Of a stretch of DNA of 64,000 nucleotides, positions 34,129-42,917 are shown piece after piece. The translations under genes were made by a program, and so were the position numbers. The notes under the pieces are model-generated. The model did not search any database. It saw only the letters and a list, made by a program, of their open reading frames with translations, and had not been told where the DNA came from. Each line of letters begins with the position of its first letter. The first letter of the stretch is position 1. This DNA is from Bradyrhizobium elkanii WSM2783 (GTDB lineage Bacteria; Pseudomonadota; Alphaproteobacteria; Rhizobiales; Xanthobacteraceae): positions 66,617 through 130,616 of the forward strand of contig NZ_AXAP01000013.1 in assembly GCF_000472865.1 (NCBI RefSeq), read 5' to 3'.

Positions 34129-37053
34129 ATGGCGAAGAAACCTGATACCCCCAAAAAGCCCGGCAAATCCCCCAAGTCAAAAGCGCATCGGCCCGACGTT
34201 CTCCCGATCGCGCCGGCGCTCGCCGAACTCTTGAACCCCGCCATCAACCGCGGCGAAAGCGGCATCGGCTCGTCCACGGGCCTGCAGCCGCCACCGGACA
34301 ATTCATGCGACCGCCGCGCCGGCGGCGAGGCCGCAGCGCACCGCGCGCGCGCCTCGACGCCGAAGGAATTTCCGAGCGATCGCCTGGCTCCGGCGGACCA
34401 GCATGGAGGCGGCGGCTTCGACGAGGCGCCCCAGGCCAACTACGGCACCGCGGCGACGGTGCCCACGCTCGATCCGGAGTTGGCGCGACAGCTCGGCCTG
34501 CCCACCGCTGAGGACGATGAGGAGGCGCTGGCCCGCCCGCCGCGCAACAAGATGGAGGCGCTCGGGGTCAAGGCGACCGCTGAGGCGCTCGAGAACCTGA
34601 TCCGCGACGGCCGTCCCGAGTTCCGGAAAGACGACGGCTCGATGCGGGTGTGGACCCCGCACCGTCCGCCGCGCCCGGAAAAGTCCGAGGGCGGCGTCCG
34701 CTTCGAGATTAAGTCCGACTATCAGCCGAAGGGCGACCAGCCGACCGCCATCGCGGAACTGGTCGAAGGCATCGGCCGCAACGACCGTACCCAGGTGCTG
34801 CTCGGCGTCACCGGCTCGGGCAAGACTTACACCATGGCCAAGGTGATCGAGGCGACGCAGCGCCCTGCCCTGATCCTGGCGCCGAACAAGACGCTTGCCG
34901 CGCAGCTCTATGGCGAGTTCAAGAACTTCTTCCCGGACAACGCCGTCGAATACTTCGTCTCCTACTACGACTACTACCAGCCCGAGGCCTATGTGCCGCG
35001 GACCGACACCTATATCGAGAAGGATTCCTCGATCAACGAGCAGATCGACCGCATGCGTCACGCCGCGACGCGCGCGCTGCTCGAGCGCGATGACGTCATC
35101 ATCGTCGCCTCGGTCTCCTGCATCTACGGTATCGGCTCGGTCGAAACCTATACCGCGATGACGTTCGCGCTGAAGAAGGGCGAGCGCATCGACCAGCGGC
35201 AATTGATCGCCGACCTCGTCGCGCTGCAGTACAAGCGCACCTCGGCCGATTTCACCCGCGGCACCTTCCGCGTCCGCGGCGACGTTATCGACATCTTCCC
35301 GGCGCACTATGAGGACCGCGCCTGGCGCGTGAACCTGTTCGGCGACGTCGTCGAGAACATCGAGGAGTTCGATCCGCTCACCGGCCACAAGCAGGACGAG
35401 CTCGAATTCATCAAGATCTACGCCAACTCGCACTATGTGACGCCGCGCCCGACGCTGGTGCAGGCGATCAAGTCGATCAAGATGGAGCTGAAGCAGCGGC
35501 TCGACCAGCTCAACGACCAGGGCCGACTGCTCGAAGCGCAGCGGCTTGAGCAGCGCACCACCTTCGACCTCGAGATGATGGAGGCGACCGGGAGCTGCGC
35601 CGGCATCGAAAACTATTCGCGCTACCTCACCGGACGCCGTCCCGGCGAGCCGCCGCCGACGCTGTTCGAATATGTGCCTGACAACGCGCTTGTCTTCGCC
35701 GACGAGAGCCACGTCTCGATCCCGCAGATCGGCGCCATGTTCCGCGGCGACTTCCGCCGCAAGGCAACGCTGGCCGAATATGGCTTCCGCCTGCCCTCCT
35801 GCATGGACAACCGACCCTTGCGGTTTGAGGAATGGGACATGATGCGGCCGCAGACGGTCGCGGTGTCGGCCACGCCCAGCGGCTGGGAGCTCAACGAGAG
35901 CGGCGGCGTGTTCGTCGAGCAGGTGATCCGCCCCACGGGCTTGATCGATCCGCCGGTCGACATCCGTCCTGCACGCACCCAGGTCGACGACCTCGTCGGC
36001 GAGGTCCGCGCGACGGCGGCGGCGGGCTATCGCTCGCTGATCACTGTCCTGACAAAACGGATGGCGGAGGACCTCACCGAATATCTGCATGAGCAGGGCA
36101 TCCGCGTGCGCTACATGCACAGTGACATCGACACCATCGAGCGCATCGAGATCATCCGCGACCTCCGCCTCGGCGCGTTCGACGCGCTTGTCGGCATCAA
36201 CCTGCTCCGCGAGGGTCTCGACATTCCCGAATGCGCGCTGGTCGCGATCCTCGATGCCGACAAGGAAGGTTTTCTGCGCAGCGAGACGTCGCTGATCCAG
36301 ACCATCGGCCGCGCCGCGCGCAACGTCGACGGCAAGGTGATCCTCTATGCCGACAGCATGACCGGCTCGATGGAGCGCGCGATCGCGGAGACCAACCGCC
36401 GCCGCGAAAAGCAGATGGAATACAACGCCGCCAACGGCATTACGCCGGCGAGCGTGAAGAAGTCGATCGGCGACATCCTCAACTCCGTCTACGAGCGCGA
36501 CCATGTGCTGGTCGATATCCGCGACGGCAGCGTCACCGAGGACGTGATCTCGATTGGCCACAATTTCGAGGCGGTGCTCGCCGATCTCGAGACAAGGATG
36601 CGCGAAGCCGCCGCCGACCTGAACTTCGAGGAAGCCGCGCGCCTGCGCGACGAGGTCAAGCGCCTGCGCGCCACTGAAATGGCCGTCGTCGACGATCCCA
36701 CCGTCAAGCAGCGCACCGTGCAAGGCAAGGCCGGCGCCTACGCCGGCACCAGAAAATACGGCGACGCCGCCAATTTGCCGGTGAGCGCGATGAAGAAGAA
36801 AAGCGTGTCGTCGGCCATCAAGGCCGGCGGCAGCTCCGGATCAAAAGTCCACAAGCCCCATCTCGACGAAATGCACGGCCCGGAGTCCCTGCCCTTCCGC
36901 CCGAACCCTGGTGCGAAGCCAGCAAAGCCGTTCGGCAGTACCAGCCGGATCATCCAGCCAACCGACTCGCGGCAGTCAGGGCCGGAGTTCGGGCCGTCGC
37001 CACGATCGAGCGGCGGCACGCCGGGGCGACGGGGCGGGTGGAAGAAGCGATGA
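34129..37053 (+). CDS. uvrB: Excinuclease ABC subunit B, extended form
   Basis: This 974-aa helicase-like subunit loads onto DNA with UvrA, verifies damage and recruits UvrC in nucleotide excision repair. The UvrB core starts near residue 200 ([20 protein letters not shown]). It has Walker A GVTGSGKT (about 226-233), the damage-sensing beta hairpin [20 protein letters not shown], the DESH box (about 525), helicase motifs V-VI ([19 protein letters not shown]), and the UVR/UvrC-binding motif near residue 831 ([17 protein letters not shown]). The E. coli protein has 673 residues. The extra length is about 200 disordered Pro/Lys-rich residues at the N-terminus and about 120 low-complexity basic residues at the end. 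No GAAC-N7-GTTC LexA site is visible upstream. Confidence 0.97.
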   Translation: MAKKPDTPKKPGKSPKSKAHRPDVLPIAPALAELLNPAINRGESGIGSSTGLQPPPDNSCDRRAGGEAAAHRARASTPKEFPSDRLAPADQHGGGGFDEAPQANYGTAATVPTLDPELARQLGLPTAEDDEEALARPPRNKMEALGVKATAEALENLIRDGRPEFRKDDGSMRVWTPHRPPRPEKSEGGVRFEIKSDYQPKGDQPTAIAELVEGIGRNDRTQVLLGVTGSGKTYTMAKVIEATQRPALILAPNKTLAAQLYGEFKNFFPDNAVEYFVSYYDYYQPEAYVPRTDTYIEKDSSINEQIDRMRHAATRALLERDDVIIVASVSCIYGIGSVETYTAMTFALKKGERIDQRQLIADLVALQYKRTSADFTRGTFRVRGDVIDIFPAHYEDRAWRVNLFGDVVENIEEFDPLTGHKQDELEFIKIYANSHYVTPRPTLVQAIKSIKMELKQRLDQLNDQGRLLEAQRLEQRTTFDLEMMEATGSCAGIENYSRYLTGRRPGEPPPTLFEYVPDNALVFADESHVSIPQIGAMFRGDFRRKATLAEYGFRLPSCMDNRPLRFEEWDMMRPQTVAVSATPSGWELNESGGVFVEQVIRPTGLIDPPVDIRPARTQVDDLVGEVRATAAAGYRSLITVLTKRMAEDLTEYLHEQGIRVRYMHSDIDTIERIEIIRDLRLGAFDALVGINLLREGLDIPECALVAILDADKEGFLRSETSLIQTIGRAARNVDGKVILYADSMTGSMERAIAETNRRREKQMEYNAANGITPASVKKSIGDILNSVYERDHVLVDIRDGSVTEDVISIGHNFEAVLADLETRMREAAADLNFEEAARLRDEVKRLRATEMAVVDDPTVKQRTVQGKAGAYAGTRKYGDAANLPVSAMKKKSVSSAIKAGGSSGSKVHKPHLDEMHGPESLPFRPNPGAKPAKPFGSTSRIIQPTDSRQSGPEFGPSPRSSGGTPGRRGGWKKR

Positions 37054-37060
37054 GCATGCC

Positions 37061-37138
37061 CGTCATTGCGAGCGCAGCGAAGCAATCCATTCCTCCACTT
37101 GCCGCGTTATGGATTGCTTCGCTGCGCTCGCAATGACG
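37061..37138. repeat. Type D palindromic repeat
   Basis: CGTCATTGCGAGCGCAGCGA and AGCAATCCAT are mirrored by ATGGATTGCT and TCGCTGCGCTCGCAATGACG, forming one near-perfect long stem directly after uvrB. Confidence 0.92.
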
Positions 37139-37259
37139 ATGTGGCCAGTTTGGGTGCGACATATCAACCCGACGGGCAAATCATCGAAAGTCTGTCCAGC
37201 CCTCGCGGAAAATACATTCCGCTTTCGCCGTCGGGCAAATCAGTGATTTAACTCCGCGC

Positions 37260-37670
37260 GTCTCACGGCGGATGAGGGGCGGCTCGCGATCGTCACGAAC
37301 GTTGCGGTGAGATGCGGTGGACGAGGGTGTCACGACTGACGAGCGTGGCACTAGCGGACGGCGAAGTCGTGTGGTCCTGGCGCCCCGACGCTGGCGCTAA
37401 GTTTTTCGCGTGAACACGTTCGCGCGAGAGATGACGGTGGCAAGAAAGCCCGGTCACCGGGGAGAGCGCGAAGGAAACCGTTAAAACCAATGCGCAGGGA
37501 AAGCCGGAATGCTTCGGTTGAACCTGTGGTCCTACGCCCGTGCTTTTTGTTGCACGGGACCCATGGGTGCAACCAGCACCCGGCTTTCCCTGCGCCCTCT
37601 GATTCGAGGAGGGTGGAAAGTGAAGCAAAGCTCGGGCAATCCATGCCGCGAGAACGCGGACTCACATCCT
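37260..37670. repeat. Complex structured repeat element (type F), about 400 bp
   Basis: This non-coding region resembles a repeat I remember from many rhizobial genomes, whose six-frame products appear as over-predicted hypothetical proteins. GCGCAGGGAAAGCCGG (37492-37507) and CCGGCTTTCCCTGCGC (37580-37595) form a perfect 16-bp stem around a 72-base region. That region contains further stems: CCCGTGC/GCACGGG (37537-37543/37552-37558), palindrome ACCCATGGGT (37559-37568), and GGGTGC/GCACCC (37565-37570/37576-37581). Upstream is CCCGGTCACCGGG. No frame here has a ribosome site. Confidence 0.75.
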
Positions 37671-37686
37671 CTCCTCACACTCCACC

Positions 37687-37790
37687 GTCATGCCCGCGCA
37701 AGCGGGCATCCAGTACCCCGCGGCGTCTCGGCTCAAGTACGACCGCCTCTGGAATACTGGATCGTCCGGTCAAGCCGGCCGATGACAGCG
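37687..37790. repeat. Type B-like palindromic repeat
   Basis: CGTCATGCCCGCGCAAGCGG and GCATCCAGTA are answered by AATACTGGATCGTCCGGTCA and CCGATGACAG. It is a diverged type B element between the type F and type C repeats. Confidence 0.75.
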
Positions 37791-37837
37791 GAGAGCTGTT
37801 TGACAATTGAATCAGAGCCTCTCCCCCGTCGTCCTGG

Positions 37838-37955
37838 CGAAGGCCAGGACCCATAACCACAGGCGCTTGTCGCGTGCTCCGCTGCAACCGCTTGCTCGCG
37901 CTACAACAGCTCCCTGTGGTTATGGGTCCCGTCTTTCGACAGGACGACAGCGGAG
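37838..37955. repeat. Type C palindromic repeat
   Basis: CGTCCTGGCGAAGGCCAGGA followed by CCCATAACCACAGG is mirrored by CCTGTGGTTATGGGTCCCG and ACAGGACGACAG. The interior includes GCAACCGCTTGCTCGCGC as in the other type C copies. Confidence 0.88.
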
Positions 37956-38107
37956 TGAGACGTGAGAGCGCCGAGCAACTCGGCGAGCGGGCGAGTGACA
38001 AACGACGGAACAACGTTCTCCATCAATTCCCCGTCAGGTTGAACCTCGCCGGCGCTTGCGTGACCAACTACTCGGCATGCTGCGGACGATGGGGCTGACA
38101 AGACATC

Positions 38108-38374
38108 ATGAAAATCGCGTTGCTGGCGCTCTTGGGTCTGGCATTCGGGGCGCTCAGCGGCGCCGCGCTCGGCATCAGTGCCGGGCTTGCCTGGATCGGA
38201 ATCTTCAAAACCTCGAATTTTGAAGGCGATGGCGGCGCGCTGGTGTTCTTCACCTTCATGCCGCTGGGCGCCGTGATCGGCGGCATTGGCGGCGCGCTGC
38301 TGTTCGCCGTGCTCGCGATCCGCGGCGCCGAGGTCGCAATCGAGCACGAGCATGTAGCCCGTCGCGACCGCTGA
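38108..38374 (+). CDS. Small glycine-rich membrane protein, 88 aa
   Basis: This 88-aa protein has two long hydrophobic segments rich in Gly and Ala (ALLGLAFGALSGAALGISAG and FMPLGAVIGGIGGALLFAVL) joined by a short polar loop (FKTSNFEGDGGALVF). A basic, histidine-containing tail (EHEHVARRDR) ends it. GxxxG-like patterns suggest helix packing or oligomerisation. The ribosome site is weak. The family and function are unknown. It follows the repeat cluster downstream of uvrB, on the same strand. Confidence 0.7.
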   Translation: MKIALLALLGLAFGALSGAALGISAGLAWIGIFKTSNFEGDGGALVFFTFMPLGAVIGGIGGALLFAVLAIRGAEVAIEHEHVARRDR

Positions 38375-38571
38375 CGGGGCCGCGGTTGGCGGATTCAGGC
38401 AAAATCCCGCAAAAAGTCTGCATTTGTGCAATGCAAAAATAACAATTGCGTTCTGGCACGGTCGCTCTATTTGAGACAGTGAAATTTGAGGTGCAGCAAT
38501 CTGGCGCGGCGTCGGTGCGGACGCCCTTTTTGCCGTTGCTGATTTGCAATCCAGATTCGGGAAGACGATGA

Positions 38572-39012
38572 ATGACAGAGCATAGTCTCTGGCGTTTTTC
38601 GCGCGCGTTTCACCGCGCGATCAACGAACGCCAATTCGCGGATATTGCCGCCCTGCTCGACGAGGACGTCGAATGGGCGATCTATGGACCGATCGATCTA
38701 TTTTCTTTCTTCGGTGCGCGCCACGGCAAGCCCGCCGCGCTCGAGGTGATCAGGCAGATCGGCGAGAACTTCCGTGTCCGCCGCTTCGAGCGCGAGTCCA
38801 TCATGCTTGGAGTCGATTCCGCGGCATCGATGATGCGCTATTCGCTGACTGCGCAGGATTCGAACAAGCCGATCGCGGTGCGGATCGCGCATTTCGCGCA
38901 ATTCCGTGGCGGCCTGCTGACCCGCTTGCGCGTGCTGGTCGACAGCTTCGACCTGGTCGAGCAGACCGTCGGCTATCCGATCCACCTGCCGCGGATCGCA
39001 GCGGCGCAATAG
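38572..39012 (+). CDS. NTF2-like / SnoaL-fold protein
   Basis: This 146-aa protein matches the SnoaL-like branch of the NTF2 superfamily. An N-terminal helix (WRFSRAFHRAINERQFADIA) leads to LLDEDVEWAIYGPIDLFSFF and GARHGKPAALEVIRQIGENF, followed by a curved beta sheet (RRFERESIMLGVDSAASMMR; RIAHFAQFRGGLLTRLRVLV). Proteins of this fold are isomerases, hydrolases or ligand binders; no catalytic set is visible, so the activity is open. ATG 38572 is close to GGGAAGACG. No export signal. Confidence 0.85.
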   Translation: MTEHSLWRFSRAFHRAINERQFADIAALLDEDVEWAIYGPIDLFSFFGARHGKPAALEVIRQIGENFRVRRFERESIMLGVDSAASMMRYSLTAQDSNKPIAVRIAHFAQFRGGLLTRLRVLVDSFDLVEQTVGYPIHLPRIAAAQ

Positions 39013-39240
39013 TCACCTCCAGTTTCGTCGTACCCGGGCTCTCTCGGGTATCCAAATGCCTTCCTTCGCCAGCCCCGGGAAGGCGTGGATGGCCGGGACA
39101 TCAGCTGACACCTTCACGCTCTTGTGCCCGGCCACGACGATCCGATCCGTGCTACAAGCTGTCGCGCCGACAACAACGTCGTCGTCATAAATTTGCGCTA
39201 CGCTATACGTACTACTCTGCCTGGAATGCGGGCTGCGGGA

Positions 39241-40173
39241 ATGACTTCCAAACAACGATCTGGCTGGGCGTGGTTGCCGATGCTGGCCGCGGGCCTTGGC
39301 ATCGCGATGGTGCTGCCGGCGATGGCGCAGACGTCGCCGCAAATTTCTCCTTGGAGCGGTATCCACGATGAGACGCCGGCCGCCGAGGAGGCTGCGTCCG
39401 AGCCCCGGGCAAATGGCGCCGACGCGCTGAAGGACGTCGACGTGGACAAGCTCGACTGGAGCCTGCTCAGCGCCGATGCCTCGCCTTCCGACACCGTGTT
39501 GACGCCGAAGAAGGCCGCCGCGCCGAAGAAGGCGGATGGCAGTAATGCCGCATGGTCGTCGAACAACAACGCGAACGGCACGTCCGCGGTCTCGGTCAAG
39601 CAATCGATCTCGCCGTTCTGGGACACGCGGATCGGTGCCGACATGACGGTCGCGCGCCAGGGCACGCTGACCAATTCCGAGTTGCTGTCGGAACGGCTCG
39701 CCAATGGCGGCAGCCTGCCGCAATCCTCCGGCACCGCCTGGGCCGCGATCACCGCGCCGGGCGTTGCCTCGATCTGGGACAAGACCTCGGTCGAGGCCCG
39801 CGTCGATCCCGGCAGCGACCAGACCCGGTTCGGGACCTCAATCAGCAAATCGGTGCCGCTCGCCGACCAGTATTCGCTGACGCTGCAGAACGGCTACAAC
39901 CTGATCCAGCAGGGCGTGGTGCCGGTGCCCGGCATCGTCAGCCATCCCTCGCGGAGCTATGAGGCCGATCAATCGGCCAGGCTGAGCATCAACAGCAGCG
40001 GAACCAGCTTCATCGCCGGCCAGACGCTCGCGACCGGCGACGACAAATGGCTGCACCGGATCGGCGCCGAGCAGAAGCTGTTCGACGGCGTCACCATCTC
40101 CGGCTCGATCGGCGAAAGCGCCCAGGGCCCGGTTAACAAGAGCCTAACGGCCGGGTTCAAGCGGAGCTGGTGA
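39241..40173 (+). CDS. Secreted or outer-membrane protein of unknown function
   Basis: This 310-aa protein has a signal peptide (WAWLPMLAAGLGIAMVLPAM, cleaved after AMAQ). A disordered Ala/Asp/Lys linker follows (KDVDVDKLDWSLLSADASPS, then KKAAAPKKADGSNA). The remainder shows amphipathic beta repeats such as PFWDTRIGADMTVARQGTL, DQYSLTLQNGYNLIQQG and DKWLHRIGAEQKLFDGVTIS, and it ends AGFKRSW with a C-terminal aromatic. That suggests an outer-membrane barrel. I chose ATG 39241; ATG 39226 is a nearby alternative. No family was recognised beyond similar Bradyrhizobium hypotheticals. Confidence 0.72.
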   Translation: MTSKQRSGWAWLPMLAAGLGIAMVLPAMAQTSPQISPWSGIHDETPAAEEAASEPRANGADALKDVDVDKLDWSLLSADASPSDTVLTPKKAAAPKKADGSNAAWSSNNNANGTSAVSVKQSISPFWDTRIGADMTVARQGTLTNSELLSERLANGGSLPQSSGTAWAAITAPGVASIWDKTSVEARVDPGSDQTRFGTSISKSVPLADQYSLTLQNGYNLIQQGVVPVPGIVSHPSRSYEADQSARLSINSSGTSFIAGQTLATGDDKWLHRIGAEQKLFDGVTISGSIGESAQGPVNKSLTAGFKRSW

Positions 40174-40329
40174 GGCCGGCCGCGGTCGCAATCCCTTAAG
40201 GAATGATCGAACCATTGCCGCAACTTGGCCTAGATGCGGTCAAAATCGGGCGCCTATGGTTGCCCTTCACGTCGTCGTGCGGCGGGGGGACTTCCGCGCT
40301 CGCGTCATTGCGTAACAGAGGAATAGCCG

Positions 40330-40758
40330 ATGAACGCCACCAATCGTTCCGAGCAAGTTGAAACAGAAGTAGAAGGGACGGAAGTCGACAACAACCTCGC
40401 CGCCGTCTCGGACGTCGAGGCCGGCATCCGCGAATTCGTGCGCAACGATATCGCCTATCTGCGCCGGTCGCCGCAGCCGCAGGTGAACACGGAACCACTC
40501 GAGCCCAACACCGAGGCCACCGTGAACAATGTCAACTCGCTGATCCAGCGCGTCGCCGGCACGTCGCTCGCGGAGATCGAGAAGTTGATCTCCGAGCTCG
40601 AAAGCCTGCGCGACCTCCTGCATGCCGAAGGCCAGCGCGTCCAGCGCGAGATCTCGGGCTATGCCCAGCTCAGCCAGGCCGCGATGAAGTCGACTCGCAT
40701 GATCGCCGACAACGTCACGCAGTGGAAGCGCGCCGCCGACGGGCTGCGCAACAGCTAA
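40330..40758 (+). CDS. Coiled-coil protein of unknown function, 142 aa
   Basis: This 142-aa cytoplasmic protein has an acidic start (NRSEQVETEVEGTEVDNNLA) and then long amphipathic helices (DVEAGIREFVRNDIAYLRRS; AEIEKLISELESLRDLLHAE; EISGYAQLSQAAMKSTRMIA). Heptad-like spacing in EIEKLISELESLRDLL suggests a coiled coil. It has AGAGGAATAGCCG before ATG 40330 and a strong terminator after it, so it is a well-formed single-gene transcript. It appears to be conserved in Bradyrhizobium from memory; no function is known. Confidence 0.82.
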   Translation: MNATNRSEQVETEVEGTEVDNNLAAVSDVEAGIREFVRNDIAYLRRSPQPQVNTEPLEPNTEATVNNVNSLIQRVAGTSLAEIEKLISELESLRDLLHAEGQRVQREISGYAQLSQAAMKSTRMIADNVTQWKRAADGLRNS

Positions 40759-40784
40759 TCTCGGCGATTGCTTGGGAGTTCATG

Positions 40785-40826
40785 ACCGCCGCATCACCCA
40801 TGCGGAGGATGCGGCGGTTTCTATTT
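40785..40826 (+). terminator. Rho-independent terminator after the coiled-coil gene
   Basis: ACCGCCGCATC (40785-40795) and GATGCGGCGGT (40808-40818) form a perfect 11-bp stem with a 12-base loop, followed by TTCTATTT. Confidence 0.88.
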
Positions 40827-40867
40827 GACTAAAATGATTTGAAAGACAAAAGCGCAACGCGCGCCAG

Positions 40868-40893
40868 AGCATGATGGGGAAACGATCATGCTC
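40868..40893. repeat. Degenerate type G hairpin
   Basis: AGCATGAT and ATCATGCT form an 8-bp stem with a short loop, resembling the ends of the element at 26170-26216 with its centre lost. Confidence 0.5.
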
Positions 40894-40999
40894 AAACCTG
40901 AAGCGTGAGATTTCTTGACTTGCGCGTGATCGTTTCGATGCGGGTCACGCCGTGACGGATGCCGCTTTGGCACGCCGTTTCTTGGGGAAAACAGCACTG

Positions 41000-41137
41000 A
41001 TGCAAAGCGTTCGGCCCGACAACACCGATCCCATCCCGCTGCGGCAATCGCCGCACAGTGTCGGCACCATCATGCTCCGCTTCGTCGGACTATTGATCGC
41101 GGCGACCGTGGTGATGGTGTTGATCTGGAGCCGCTGA
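41000..41137 (+). CDS. Small single-span membrane protein, 45 aa
   Basis: The frame reads MQSVRPDNTDPIPLRQSPHS, then VGTIMLRFVGLLIAATVVMV and LIWSR. A polar N-terminus leads to one C-terminal hydrophobic helix. I chose ATG 41000 with GGGGA upstream; a GTG at 40952 would lengthen it by 16 residues. It converges with another small membrane protein 40 bp away. Tail-anchored proteins like this are easily missed, and the function is unknown. Confidence 0.55.
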   Translation: MQSVRPDNTDPIPLRQSPHSVGTIMLRFVGLLIAATVVMVLIWSR

Positions 41138-41177
41138 CGCGGCGCGATGGCCGCTGATGGTTAGCAGAAGCTGAAGA

Positions 41178-41321
41178 TCAGCGCCGGACGATCGCGCTGC
41201 CCTCGAGCGTGAACGCGCCGTCGGCGTAGCCCTTCACCACCATGCCGGTGGTCAGCATCACCGCAACCGTGATAGTTGCGAAAATTGCGCCCAGAACTTT
41301 CAGTCCGACACGATCTGCCAT
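41178..41321 (-). CDS. Small membrane protein, 47 aa
   Basis: The frame reads MADRVGLKVLGAIFATITVA, then VMLTTGMVVKGYADGAFTLE, one hydrophobic helix near the N-terminus and a polar periplasmic tail. GGGGACG precedes ATG 41321 at good spacing. I recall near-identical short proteins from other Bradyrhizobium genomes, which supports coding. The function is unknown. Confidence 0.65.
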   Translation of the reverse strand: MADRVGLKVLGAIFATITVAVMLTTGMVVKGYADGAFTLEGSAIVRR

Positions 41322-41462
41322 AGTCGTCCCCACGGTGCTTACCCTTGCGTCTGATATGGCCGGCAGAAAGTTCAAAATGGGTTAGCAAATAGATCGTATC
41401 CGGAATTCGTCGAATACGGTTAAAGAGCGCGGCAAGGTTCCCGTAGCCACGCCGGCTGTGTT

Positions 41463-41942
41463 TCAGCCCGCCTTGCGGCGCGGAACAAAGGCGGTGGCGA
41501 GGAACGAGAACACGACTTCGCCGTGCTGGTTGGTGCCGGTGTTGCGGCCCTGCAGGATGCCCCATTCGGGACGCTTCTCGGAGGTGCGCTTGGTCTCGAC
41601 CACATTGGCGTAGCTGATGGTGTCCCCGGCCAGGACCGGCTTGATCCAGCGCAGCTCGCGAAAGCCGGGCGACGGCCCCCACACCGCGGCCTCCTGTCCG
41701 CGCGCCGCCATCTCCTGCGCCAGCCGCTTGCCGTCGGCCACCAGGAGCTTCATGCAGACGGAGGCGACGTGCCAGCCCGACGCTGCCAGTCCGCCGAACA
41801 GCGACTTTCGCCCTTCCTCCTCGTCGAGGTGAAAGCGCTGCGGATCGAACTGCGCCGCGAAGCGCTTGATGTCCTCGGCGGTGAAGGTGAACGAGCCGAG
41901 CTCGCGCCGCGCGCCGATCTCAATGTCCTCGAAGAAGCGCAT
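41463..41942 (-). CDS. MaoC-family hot-dog dehydratase (second of a pair)
   Basis: This 159-aa protein is a single hot-dog fold of the MaoC family: MRFFEDIEIGARRELGSFTF, IKRFAAQFDPQRFHLDEEEG, FGGLAASGWHVASVCMKLLV. The Asp/His-containing FDPQRFHLDEE stretch is the hydratase-2 motif of R-specific enoyl-CoA hydratases and related dehydratases. The C-terminal strand EKRPEWGILQGRNTGTNQHG is typical. The start ATG 41942 lies five bases after the stop of the first MaoC gene, so the two are co-translated and may form one heterodimeric enzyme. Confidence 0.9.
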   Translation of the reverse strand: MRFFEDIEIGARRELGSFTFTAEDIKRFAAQFDPQRFHLDEEEGRKSLFGGLAASGWHVASVCMKLLVADGKRLAQEMAARGQEAAVWGPSPGFRELRWIKPVLAGDTISYANVVETKRTSEKRPEWGILQGRNTGTNQHGEVVFSFLATAFVPRRKAG

Positions 41943-41947
41943 CGATG

Positions 41948-42409
41948 CTACCCCGTCACCGCTTCCGCGCGCCGACCGATGATGATCGGCGACTCCATCT
42001 CGCACAACATCACGCCGGCCGCATTGCGCACCGTGCACTTGAACGTCACGATGCCGGTCGAAGGTCGGCTCTGCGAGACCCGCGCTTCCACCACCTCGAC
42101 ATCCAGCGTCAAATCGTCGCCCGGGCGGAGCGGCGACAGCCAGCGCATCTCGTTGACGCCGGGTGAGCCGAGCGAGGCCGTGCGGCAGATGAAGCCATCG
42201 GCCAGCATCCGCATCGTGAGCGAGCCGAGATGCCAGCCCGAGCCGGACAGGCCCTTGAGCATCGATCGTTTCGCCGCCTCTTCGTCGAGATGCATCGGCT
42301 GTGGATCGAACTCGGCGGCAAAGGCCAGTATCTCCTCGCGCGTGACGTGGCGCGGCCCGAAGGTGCCGAAATGGCCGATGTTGAAGTCTTCGAAAGTGAG
42401 CGTGGTCAT
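41948..42409 (-). CDS. MaoC-family hot-dog dehydratase (first of a pair)
   Basis: This 153-aa protein is a close relative of its downstream partner: MTTLTFEDFNIGHFGTFGPR, ILAFAAEFDPQPMHLDEEAA, LKGLSGSGWHLGSLTMRMLA. It has the same FDPQPMHLDEE catalytic stretch. Paired MaoC genes in Rhizobiales are usually assigned to acyl-CoA or related dehydrations; the substrate is not known. ATG 42409 has no clear ribosome site. It is followed after 5 bp by the second MaoC. Confidence 0.9.
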   Translation of the reverse strand: MTTLTFEDFNIGHFGTFGPRHVTREEILAFAAEFDPQPMHLDEEAAKRSMLKGLSGSGWHLGSLTMRMLADGFICRTASLGSPGVNEMRWLSPLRPGDDLTLDVEVVEARVSQSRPSTGIVTFKCTVRNAAGVMLCEMESPIIIGRRAEAVTG

Positions 42410-42617
42410 GTTGGGGATTTCAGGAGAGAGGGGCCTGATTGTGGCCGTTATTTGCGGCAATCTCAACCCGCCCGCCCGCATGGCTTGCTTTCAAGGGGGA
42501 CCACCATAGCGGGGGAGCATCGTCCTTGCGTACCGCTCCCCGACTTGCCCGGACTGAGGTTCGGAGCTAGCCCTGCTTGCGCGCGACTCAAGATCGATTG
42601 GCCGGGAGAATCCACCG

Positions 42618-42917
42618 ATGTTCGATTTTCAAGACCTGTTTCAGTGGGACCGCTTCATCACCCCCACGATCATCAAGACGTTCTACTGGCTAGTCATCGG
42701 CGTGATCGTGCTGTTCGGCATTTACGGAATCCTCTGGAGCCTGGCCGCAATGGCGATCAGCCCGTTCGGCGGCTTCATCCTGCTGCTCGCCTCGCTCACC
42801 AGCATCGTGGTCGGCATCGTGCTCTCGCGCATCGTCGCCGAATTCATCCTGATCGTGTTCCGCATCAACGAGCATCTTGGCGCGATCCGCGATCAAGGCC
42901 AGGGCGGAATGCGGTGA
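42618..42917 (+). CDS. DUF4282 membrane protein
   Basis: This 99-aa protein starts MFDFQDLFQWDRFITPTIIK, the conserved opening of DUF4282, and has two hydrophobic helices (TFYWLVIGVIVLFGIYGILW and GFILLLASLTSIVVGIVLSR). The end is FRINEHLGAIRDQGQGG. The role is unknown. GGGAGAATCC precedes ATG 42618. Its stop TGA shares the palindrome TGATCA with the stop of ychF, so the two convergent genes have no gap between them. Confidence 0.93.
   Translation: MFDFQDLFQWDRFITPTIIKTFYWLVIGVIVLFGIYGILWSLAAMAISPFGGFILLLASLTSIVVGIVLSRIVAEFILIVFRINEHLGAIRDQGQGGMR

Noticed and set aside
34303..36723. 806-residue frame antisense to uvrB
   Set aside because: A shadow of uvrB third-position bias; Arg/Ala/Asp-rich without domains or ribosome site.
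37293..37665. Short proteins such as the minus-strand frames in the repeat region
   Set aside because: They translate the type F repeat. No ribosome site, low-quality composition, and they resemble over-predicted hypothetical proteins of rhizobia.
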